Of a stretch of 5,526 nt of DNA, positions 1-5,425 are shown in pieces (position 1 is the stretch's first letter; the number at the start of each line of letters is the position of its first letter). The notes below the pieces were generated by a model that was given only the letters and a program-made list of their open reading frames with translations, searched no databases and was not told the DNA's origin. Both the position numbers and the translations under genes were made by a program. The DNA comes from an uncultured Clostridium sp. (GTDB lineage: Bacteria > Bacillota > Clostridia > TANB77 > CAG-508). The stretch is from the NCBI GenBank assembly GCA_946545035.1, contig CAMNND010000074.1:1-5526 (forward strand), in the 5' to 3' direction.

Positions 1-66
1 TATGATGCTTCATATATATGTAGTTATTGCGGAAATAAAATCGTAGATGTTATAGAAAAGAAATAA
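1..66 (+). CDS. 3' end of a protein with a C-terminal zinc-ribbon-like CxxC segment (partial)
   Basis: An open frame enters from the left edge in frame 1 and gives 21 residues before a TAA stop. The visible tail contains Cys-Ser-Tyr-Cys-Gly-Asn-Lys followed by a short charged end (VIEKK). A CxxCG knuckle near a C-terminus is typical of the second half of a zinc ribbon, so a matching CxxC pair would be expected upstream, outside the window. Only 12 bases separate this stop from the next start, and the next gene's ribosome binding site begins at the stop codon itself, so the two genes are probably co-transcribed. The function of the full protein cannot be judged from this fragment. Confidence 0.6.
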   Translation, partial: YDASYICSYCGNKIVDVIEKK

Positions 67-78
67 AGGATGGAATAA

Positions 79-834
79 ATGACAATTAAAATTATAATAG
101 CAATAGTAGTAATCATTCTTATTGTTATATTAGTTGCATATAGTGACTATATAGGATGGTTCTTTAGATTGCTAAAAGGTGAAATAAAACATAATAATAA
201 TCTAAATAAATTGATGAACGAAAACAGAAGAGATAGATACTTAAAATTAAATGATATAAAAAAGATAGTTGGAGATGTTGATAGTAAAATAAGAGAGCTT
301 GGTTATCCAATAAAATCAGAATATATTTTATCTTCCGATTTGGAAAGAAAACTTAGATATACGAGATATGACGATAAGTCTATACATGAGCTTTTTAAAT
401 CAATATATGAGTTCATGGGAATAAATGGAGATGACATTACCTTTAATATTAGAAGAACATCAAGTAGAACACAAACACCAGTTGCAGGTAGCTATGATGA
501 TAAAAATAAGATAGTTACATTGGAAATATCAACATATTCAACAACGGATCAAATTATATCAACATTATCCCATGAGTTGTCACATCATATTCTCTTGTCA
601 AATGGATTTGAACTAAAAGACAGAGGTTCAAATGAAATATTTACAGATATAACAGCAATATATATGGGATTTCATAAATTCTTTTATAGATCATATAGAG
701 ACAGAAGTAGAATAATATATGAAGGAGAATTCCTTGAACTTGTAGACAGAAGAAAGCTTGGGTATATTGGATATAAAGATGTAAAATATGCAGCAAAGCT
801 TTCAAAAAAATTAAAAAATAAAAAGACAATATAG
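79..834 (+). CDS. Membrane-anchored HExxH zinc metallopeptidase, function unknown
   Basis: This 251-residue protein starts with one hydrophobic helix (about residues 3-20, almost all Ile/Val/Leu/Ala) with no signal peptidase site I can see, so it is probably an N-terminal membrane anchor. A charged, mostly helical region follows (about 35-120). The catalytic part has H165-E166-L-S-H169, the zinc-binding HExxH helix, and then a downstream E186-I-F-T-D190 that could supply the third ligand, as ExxxD does in gluzincins such as M48. The C-terminal GYIGYKD segment (about 228-234) followed by a helix resembles what I recall from other uncharacterised bacterial HExxH proteins. It lacks the multiple membrane helices of HtpX/Ste24, so it is not a standard M48 member. 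The start is supported by an AGGATGG-like ribosome binding site at 67-73. Membrane topology is ambiguous because flanking charges are weakly biased. The peptidase call is firm at motif level; the substrate is unknown. Confidence 0.8.
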   Translation: MTIKIIIAIVVIILIVILVAYSDYIGWFFRLLKGEIKHNNNLNKLMNENRRDRYLKLNDIKKIVGDVDSKIRELGYPIKSEYILSSDLERKLRYTRYDDKSIHELFKSIYEFMGINGDDITFNIRRTSSRTQTPVAGSYDDKNKIVTLEISTYSTTDQIISTLSHELSHHILLSNGFELKDRGSNEIFTDITAIYMGFHKFFYRSYRDRSRIIYEGEFLELVDRRKLGYIGYKDVKYAAKLSKKLKNKKTI

Positions 835-857
835 TATCTTATTATATTGTTTTTTTT
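826..857 (+). terminator. Intrinsic terminator overlapping the stop codon of the metallopeptidase gene
   Basis: The arms 826-836 (ACAATATAGTA) and 840-850 (TATTATATTGT) form an 11-bp stem with one G-U pair and a three-base TCT loop, followed directly by a run of T ending at 857. The TAG stop (832-834) lies inside the left arm. The stem is A+T-rich and so of modest stability, but the tight loop and uninterrupted T-run are typical of Rho-independent terminators. An A-rich stretch just upstream could lengthen the pairing and allow some activity in the reverse direction. Confidence 0.8.
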
Positions 858-859
858 AA

Positions 860-888
860 TTGAAAGTAGGGCTTATCTATGTTAGTAT
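860..888 (+). promoter_or_regulatory. Sigma-A-type promoter with extended -10 for the M32 peptidase operon
   Basis: TTGAAA at 860-865 is a good -35 box. After a 17-base spacer comes TAGTAT at 883-888 as a -10 box, preceded by TG at 880-881 in the extended -10 position. The site sits between the upstream terminator and the start at 922, where a promoter is needed. The predicted start of transcription is near 895, leaving a short leader. The ribosome binding site AGGAGG (912-917) is strong but only four bases from the ATG. A weaker alternative -10 (TAAGAT, 896-901) lacks a good -35. Confidence 0.65.
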
Positions 889-903
889 ACAGTCATAAGA
901 TAA
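873..903 (+). promoter_or_regulatory. Possible operator dyad centred on the -10 box
   Basis: TTATCT-ATG (873-881) faces CAT-A-AGATAA (894-903), which is the reverse complement apart from one extra A. The six-base palindrome GTATAC (885-890) lies at the centre. The dyad surrounds the -10 box and the predicted start site, where a repressor would act. The sequence is A+T-rich, so chance symmetry is possible, and I do not recognise the site as that of a named regulator. Confidence 0.25.
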
Positions 904-921
904 AAATAAATAGGAGGTAAT

Positions 922-2394
922 ATGGAAAAATTTAATAAATTACAAGAATATTTAAAGCAAGTAGAATACTTAGGATATACAGTAGCAATGCTTAGATGGG
1001 AGATGGATACAACAGCTCCAAAAAAATCTTTTGAATATTTAATAGATGTAAGTACGAAATTTGAAATGGATTCATTTAAATTAACGCAAAGCGAAGAGTA
1101 TATTAAGTTAATAGAAGATGTTATAAATAGTGATGAATATAAAAAGCTTAATGAACTACAAAGAAGTTATCTAGATAATCTAAGAGAAGATTATTATAAA
1201 ATGAAAAATGTTCCAGAAGATTTTTATAAGGAATATTGTGAGCTAAGAAATAAGTCACTTAATAGTTGGGTTGAAGCTAAAGAAAAGAATAATTATGAAA
1301 TATTTAAACCATATTTAATAAAGATAATAAATGAAACAAAGAAGTATTATAAGTTTATTTATCCAGACAGTGATAATTTATATGATTGTATGTTAAATGA
1401 TTATGAAAAAGGATTAAAATCAGAGCAAATAGATAAGTTATTCGGAGATTTAAAGGAACAAATAATCCCAATAATAAAAAATCTAAAAAATAATAAAATT
1501 GAAAAATTAGAAAAAAAATATACAAATGAAAAGCTAATTGACTTAGGATATTTTCTTCTTGATTATATAGGCTTCGATAACACAAGAGGAGCACTCGGTA
1601 TATATACACATGGTTATACAATGAAATTAAATAATAACGATGTTAGAATTACATTTTCAAATGATAATGATATTACAGATATATGTTCAACAGTTATTCA
1701 TGAAGGTGGTCATGGAATATTTGAGCAGAATATTGATGAATCAATAGCTAAATTCTATACATATGATATTGATAAAGTTGCTCTACATGAAAGTCAATCA
1801 AGATTCTTTGAAAATATATTAGGAAGAAATATTAATTTCTGGAAACCAATATATAATGATATAAAGGAAAAATTAAATATTGATATTCCACTAGAAGAGT
1901 TTGTACAAAAATTTAATGACGCTAAGCCATCAACAATAAGAACAAAGGCTGATGAATTAACTTATTGTATGCATATAATAATTAGATATGAACTTGAAAG
2001 ATCAATATTTAATGGAAATGTAGATTTTGATAAATTACCAGAAATGTGGAATGAAAAGTACAAAGAATATTTAGGCGTAGATGTTCCAAATGATGGAGAA
2101 GGTATCTTACAAGATATGCATTGGTCAGAAGGAGCATTTGGATATTTTCCATCATATTTACTAGGATCTATTTTCGATGGAATGCTAATTGAAACTGTAA
2201 ATGAAAAGGTTGGTAATATTGATGATCTTCTTTCTAAAGGAAAAATAAAAGAAATTACTAAATTTTTAAATGAAAACATACACAAATTTGGTGGCACATA
2301 TAATATTGACGAAGCGGCTATAAAAGTATGTGGTAAGAAGCTTGAAGTGGATGGAATAGTTAAGTATTTTAAAAATAAATATGGTAACAATTAA
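922..2394 (+). CDS. M32-family metallocarboxypeptidase (carboxypeptidase Taq type)
   Basis: This 490-residue protein matches the usual length (about 500) of M32 cytosolic zinc carboxypeptidases, which remove C-terminal amino acids from peptides with broad specificity. Family signatures appear in order: an N-terminal LRWEMDTTAP segment (24-33, like the family's WDxxTxMP), YDxxxxDYEKG (154-164), DVRIT (240-244, the DxRxT motif), H260-E261-G-G-H264 (HExxH), H289-E290-S-Q-S-R with E290 as the third zinc ligand 30 residues after H260, IRTKAD (339-344), and GILQDMHW (394-401) followed by GYFPSYLLG. The conserved HPF motif expected before DxRxT is replaced by H230-G-Y. There is no signal peptide, so it should act in the cytoplasm, probably in peptide recycling. 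The start is set by a strong AGGAGG. It is the first gene of an operon with the membrane protein that begins 29 bases after its stop. Confidence 0.95.
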   Translation: MEKFNKLQEYLKQVEYLGYTVAMLRWEMDTTAPKKSFEYLIDVSTKFEMDSFKLTQSEEYIKLIEDVINSDEYKKLNELQRSYLDNLREDYYKMKNVPEDFYKEYCELRNKSLNSWVEAKEKNNYEIFKPYLIKIINETKKYYKFIYPDSDNLYDCMLNDYEKGLKSEQIDKLFGDLKEQIIPIIKNLKNNKIEKLEKKYTNEKLIDLGYFLLDYIGFDNTRGALGIYTHGYTMKLNNNDVRITFSNDNDITDICSTVIHEGGHGIFEQNIDESIAKFYTYDIDKVALHESQSRFFENILGRNINFWKPIYNDIKEKLNIDIPLEEFVQKFNDAKPSTIRTKADELTYCMHIIIRYELERSIFNGNVDFDKLPEMWNEKYKEYLGVDVPNDGEGILQDMHWSEGAFGYFPSYLLGSIFDGMLIETVNEKVGNIDDLLSKGKIKEITKFLNENIHKFGGTYNIDEAAIKVCGKKLEVDGIVKYFKNKYGNN

Positions 2395-2423
2395 CAAAAG
2401 AAATAAAAAATACTGGAGAGATT

Positions 2424-2990
2424 ATGAAGAAAAAATTACAAGATAAATTATTAATTTTTAAAGATGAAAAATATGATTTAAAAAATACAATATATATGTT
2501 GTTATTAATAATGGTAATAAGTGCTTTTTTTGGATTTATATATGAAACTTTTTTTTATAGAATTGACTTAGGCTATTTTGTAAAAAGAGGATCTACTTTT
2601 GGTCCGTGGATTCCGATATATGCATTTGGAGGTCTAGCAATAACATTATTTACATATAGACTAAAAAAACATCCGTTATTAGTATTTGTTATTAACTGTA
2701 TAGTAACAGGAATACTTGAATATGCAACAGGTTTTGTATTTTGGGAATGTTTTCATAAAAGGCTATGGGACTACAATGTAGAAATATGGAATTTTGGAAA
2801 TATAAATGGTTATATATGCTTAAGATCAATATTATTTTTTGGATTATCGAGCTTATTTTTGATTTATGGAATTATTCCTATTTTGAAAAAAGTTAAAGTT
2901 AAGATGCCAGAAAAGAATTTAGCAATTATATCTTGTATACTGGGGTTGCTCTTCTTTATTGATATGATTGCGTATATGATATTAAAATAA
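2424..2990 (+). CDS. CmpB-type (formerly DUF1113) multi-pass membrane protein
   Basis: This 188-residue integral membrane protein has about five hydrophobic segments (roughly 22-44, 60-78, 83-107, 130-153 and 166-187). It carries the hallmarks of the family often labelled putative ABC-transporter type IV / CmpB: FGFIYET near 36-42, KRGSTFGPWIPIY at 54-66, LEYATG at 98-103, a WDY at 115-117, and NGYICL at 128-133. Family members are common in Firmicutes, usually as single membrane proteins without an adjacent ATPase. The ABC label is therefore weak, and no ABC ATPase or binding protein is present here. Function is unknown. The ribosome binding site is GGAGAG at 2415-2420. No terminator or convincing promoter lies in the 29-base gap after the peptidase gene, so it is probably co-transcribed with it, and the hairpin just after its stop ends the unit. 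Confidence 0.85.
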   Translation: MKKKLQDKLLIFKDEKYDLKNTIYMLLLIMVISAFFGFIYETFFYRIDLGYFVKRGSTFGPWIPIYAFGGLAITLFTYRLKKHPLLVFVINCIVTGILEYATGFVFWECFHKRLWDYNVEIWNFGNINGYICLRSILFFGLSSLFLIYGIIPILKKVKVKMPEKNLAIISCILGLLFFIDMIAYMILK

Positions 2991-2993
2991 AAC

Positions 2994-3040
2994 AAAGTAT
3001 CTTGCTTGAAATTATATTGGGCAAGGTACTTTTATAATTT
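2994..3040 (+). terminator. Intrinsic terminator ending the peptidase-CmpB operon
   Basis: The left arm AAAGTATCTTGCT (2994-3006) pairs with GGCAAGGTACTTT (3020-3032), with G-U pairs at two positions, around a loop of about 13 bases. It begins three bases after the stop codon. The tail TTTTATAATTTTATA is T-rich but interrupted. Position and stem length make a Rho-independent terminator the best reading. Confidence 0.75.
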
Positions 3041-3048
3041 TATAGGTA

Positions 3049-3077
3049 TTGAAGTTTTGGCGATATTTTCATATAAT
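3049..3077 (+). promoter_or_regulatory. Near-consensus sigma-A promoter for the nucleotidase-maf-CDF operon
   Basis: TTGAAG (3049-3054) and a perfect TATAAT (3072-3077) are separated by exactly 17 bases. Transcription should start near 3084, about 28 bases before the ATG, which leaves a short leader with the GGAGGA ribosome binding site (3101-3106). No operator symmetry was evident, so expression is likely constitutive or governed elsewhere. Confidence 0.82.
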
Positions 3078-3111
3078 AGACGAAACTACTATATTTATTT
3101 GGAGGAATTAG

Positions 3112-3687
3112 ATGAAGATTGGAATAGATTTAGATGGAGTTGTTATTGACAGTGAAACAACATTTAGAACGTATGAAGAAATATATGCGATTGAAAATCT
3201 TAATGGAAGAAAAATGATTAATTCAGAGGAGCCTAAATTTCAAGGTCGTTATGATTGGACAAAAGAGGAACAACAAGAATTTATAGAAAGATATTTTATG
3301 GATGTTTCTAAGAATAGTGGTCTTATGTCTGGTTTTGTTCCAGTATATAAAAGATTAAAAGAGCAAGGTCATGAGTTTGTAGTAATAACGGCAAGAGGTG
3401 GATTCATCGAAGAGATGAAAGATGACGCTGAAAGATTACTTAATGAAAATGGAATTAAGTTTGATAAATACTACTGGAAAAACGATGATAAACTTGAAGC
3501 TTGTAAAATTGAGAACGTTGATATTATGATTGACGATGATTATAAAATTATTAAGAGATTAAATGATAATGGCATAAAAGCTTTATATTTTAGAGATACC
3601 AATCTATTGAAACTTGAAGAGTCTCAATTAATGCATGAAGTAAACAACTGGGGCGACGTGTATAGATATATTTGTGAGAATAAGTAG
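3112..3687 (+). CDS. HAD-family 5'(3')-deoxyribonucleotidase-like phosphatase (NT5C type)
   Basis: This 191-residue cytosolic HAD phosphatase probably dephosphorylates (deoxy)nucleoside monophosphates using Mg2+. HAD motif I is D6-L-D8-G-V near the N-terminus, with D6 as nucleophile and D8 as acid/base. A small helical cap follows, with the GRYDWTKEEQQEF region at 45-57. Motif II is VITAR (T93 in 91-95), the motif III lysine is probably K127 in KNDDK, and motif IV is I140-D141-D-D143. Layout and length fit the NT5C-type nucleotidases and the YqfW-like proteins of Firmicutes. Substrate preference within the family varies and cannot be read here. It is the first gene after a strong promoter, and the Maf gene follows 18 bases after its stop, so a shared role in nucleotide-pool upkeep is reasonable but inferred. 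All catalytic motifs are intact. Confidence 0.85.
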   Translation: MKIGIDLDGVVIDSETTFRTYEEIYAIENLNGRKMINSEEPKFQGRYDWTKEEQQEFIERYFMDVSKNSGLMSGFVPVYKRLKEQGHEFVVITARGGFIEEMKDDAERLLNENGIKFDKYYWKNDDKLEACKIENVDIMIDDDYKIIKRLNDNGIKALYFRDTNLLKLEESQLMHEVNNWGDVYRYICENK

Positions 3688-3705
3688 ATTAAAGGAGATA
3701 AATAA

Positions 3706-4287
3706 ATGAGAATTATATTAGCTTCTGGCTCTCCTCGAAGAAAAGAGCTACTAAGTTTAATTGTTAAAGATTTTGAAATAATGGTAAGTGGTGTTGATGA
3801 AAAGTTAGAAGATGGTTTAACACCAGAGAAGCAGGCAGAAAAACTTGCATATATTAAAGCAAAAGATATATTTGATAAAACAGAGGGTGATAGAATTGTT
3901 ATTGGCGCAGACACATTGGTTGTCAAAGATAACATTATTTATGGAAAACCAAAGGATAGAGCTGATGCTAAGAATATTATAAAGACAATGATTAGTGGAG
4001 ATAAGACACACGATGTAATTACAGGGCTTTGTGTTCTTGTATATATTAATAATGAGTATAAAGAATATAAGACATTTGATAAAGCAAAAGAATATTTAAA
4101 AGATATATCAGATGAAGAAATTGATAGATGGATAGATACTGGAAAAGCAATGGATAAAGCTGGGGCATATGGTATAAATACAGAGTTTGGAGTACATGTT
4201 GAAAAGATAGAAGGAAATTATAACACTATAGTTGGACTACCAATTCATAAGTTATATGATATTTTAAAAGAATATATTTATAAATAA
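3706..4287 (+). CDS. maf: Maf-family nucleoside triphosphate pyrophosphatase (YhdE/dTTPase-like)
   Basis: This 193-residue protein is full length for Maf, which hydrolyses non-canonical or selected NTPs (dTTP, UTP and modified pyrimidines in the YhdE branch) to NMP and pyrophosphate. Visible motifs are SGSPRR (7-12) at the N-terminus, K51 in AYIKAK, GADT with the likely catalytic D69 (67-70), YGKP with K81, HDVITG (102-107), DKAGAYGIN (150-158) and EGNYNTIVGLP (169-179). The AYGI signature places it nearer YhdE than YceF, but the usual Gln after it is Asn158 here. Bacillus Maf is linked to septum control and lies near mreB and radC; those neighbours are absent here. The start has AAAGGAGA at 3691-3698 with good spacing. 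It sits in an operon between the nucleotidase and the CDF gene. Confidence 0.95.
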   Translation: MRIILASGSPRRKELLSLIVKDFEIMVSGVDEKLEDGLTPEKQAEKLAYIKAKDIFDKTEGDRIVIGADTLVVKDNIIYGKPKDRADAKNIIKTMISGDKTHDVITGLCVLVYINNEYKEYKTFDKAKEYLKDISDEEIDRWIDTGKAMDKAGAYGINTEFGVHVEKIEGNYNTIVGLPIHKLYDILKEYIYK

Positions 4288-4301
4288 TATGGAGGGGTTA
4301 T

Positions 4302-5405
4302 ATGGATAGATCAAAGATTATTATAAGAACAAGTATTAAAGCCATTGTCGTTAATATTTTATTAGTAGTATTTAAGGCAACAGTTGGAGTTCTTGCTAAT
4401 TCTATTGCCATTATCTTAGATGCAGTAAATAACTTAAGTGATGCAGTTTCTTCTATAATTACAATTATTGGAGCAAAACTAGCAAATAAAGCACCAGATA
4501 AGGAGCATCCATATGGTCATGGAAGAATCGAGTACATAGCATCGGTTATAATTGCCATGATTATTTTACTTGCGGGTTTCACATCTTTAAAAGAGTCAAT
4601 TGAGAAAGTAATAAAGCCAAACGATGTTAATTATTCGACCATTTCAATAGTTATAGTTGCTGTTGCAGTATTTGTTAAATTTTTCTTAGGAAGATATGTT
4701 AAAAATACAGGTAAAAAAATAGATTCTCAAAGCTTGATAGCTTCTGGTACAGATGCATTTTTTGACTCTGTAGTATCTTTTTCAACATTAGTTGCAGCTA
4801 TTATAAACATTGTATGGGGATTAAAGCTAGAAGGATATATTGGTATTGTTATTTCAGCATTAATTATTAAATCAGGTATTGAAATTCTAAAGGAAACTTT
4901 AAACACAATAATTGGAACAAGGGCAAATGGAGAACTTTCAACTAAATTAAAAGAAAGAATTAATGAATTTGAGGAAGTACATGGTACTTATGATTTAATG
5001 TTACATAGCTATGGTCCATCAAAAATAATGGGAGCTGCTAATATACAAGTTGATGAACATATGACTGCTAAACAAATTCATGGACTAAGTAAGAGAATAC
5101 AAGGAACTATATATAAGGAATTTGGAATTATTCTTATATTGGGAATTTATGCTTCAAACGAAAGTGATGAGGTTGCGGTTCAAATTGAAAAGGATTTAAG
5201 AGAGATAATTGCTGAATACACAGAAATAATTCAGCTTCATGGTTTCTTTGTAGATAACGAGAAAAAAACAATTAACTTTGATATTATAATTGATTTCTCA
5301 GCAGATGATCCAAAGAAAATAAAAGACGAGGTATTAGAAAAAATTAGAGCTAAATACCCAGAATATAAATATTACATAGTAATAGATAGTGATTTCACTG
5401 ACTAA
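4302..5405 (+). CDS. Cation diffusion facilitator (CDF) metal exporter with tandem C-terminal domains
   Basis: This 367-residue inner-membrane antiporter of the CDF family exports divalent metal cations in exchange for protons. Six helices are visible (about 11-33, 36-58, 77-97, 112-134, 145-171 and 177-198). The transport site, normally a tetrad in helices 2 and 5, is N43-xxx-D47 and D151-xxx-D155. The family signature HPYGHGRIEY (69-78) follows helix 2, and no His-rich cytosolic loop is present. The lack of His in the tetrad argues against an ordinary zinc exporter and favours Mn2+ or another hard cation, as in MntE-type proteins, but selectivity is inferred. After the membrane part come two ferredoxin-like domains in tandem (about 212-284 and 293-365), where most CDFs have one. 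GGAGGGG at 4291-4297 gives a strong ribosome binding site, and only 14 bases separate it from maf. Confidence 0.9.
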   Translation: MDRSKIIIRTSIKAIVVNILLVVFKATVGVLANSIAIILDAVNNLSDAVSSIITIIGAKLANKAPDKEHPYGHGRIEYIASVIIAMIILLAGFTSLKESIEKVIKPNDVNYSTISIVIVAVAVFVKFFLGRYVKNTGKKIDSQSLIASGTDAFFDSVVSFSTLVAAIINIVWGLKLEGYIGIVISALIIKSGIEILKETLNTIIGTRANGELSTKLKERINEFEEVHGTYDLMLHSYGPSKIMGAANIQVDEHMTAKQIHGLSKRIQGTIYKEFGIILILGIYASNESDEVAVQIEKDLREIIAEYTEIIQLHGFFVDNEKKTINFDIIIDFSADDPKKIKDEVLEKIRAKYPEYKYYIVIDSDFTD

Positions 5406-5410
5406 AGTAT

Positions 5411-5416
5411 GGAGGA
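5411..5416 (+). promoter_or_regulatory. Ribosome binding site fixing the start of the last gene
   Basis: GGAGGA is followed by AAAATTTTT and then ATG at 5426, nine bases after the site. The spacing is at the long end of normal but acceptable. No other ATG in this frame has an upstream purine-rich site, so this decides the start of the truncated HAD-like gene. Confidence 0.7.
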
Positions 5417-5425
5417 AAAATTTTT

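Noticed and set aside
641..829. A 62-codon minus-strand frame
   Set aside because: It is the antisense of the metallopeptidase C-terminal half, with a composition artefact of the A+T-rich sense strand.
1355..1621. An 88-codon minus-strand frame, Leu/Tyr/Phe-rich like a membrane protein
   Set aside because: The hydrophobic look comes from antisense reading of Lys/Asn/Glu-rich codons of the peptidase; there is no family match.
1962..2390. A 142-codon open frame on the minus strand
   Set aside because: It lies entirely inside the M32 peptidase gene, opposite its most conserved motifs, is Ser/Pro/Ile-rich as expected from antisense of A-rich codons, and matches no family I recognise.
2424..2990. 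Annotation of the membrane protein as an ABC transporter permease
   Set aside because: No ATPase, binding protein or permease coupling-loop motif is visible; the label comes only from the family name.
3624..3935. A 103-codon minus-strand frame across the nucleotidase-maf junction
   Set aside because: It covers the conserved N-terminus of Maf in antisense and has low-complexity Ser/Leu/Ile composition; the sense genes explain the region.
3817..4011. A 64-codon minus-strand frame rich in Cys and Ile
   Set aside because: It lies wholly inside maf, antisense to the catalytic GADT region, with no independent support.
5417..5425. A-tract/T-tract between the ribosome binding site and the last start codon as a terminator or attenuator
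   Set aside because: The tract is self-complementary but has no loop and no G+C stem, so it cannot form a stable hairpin.
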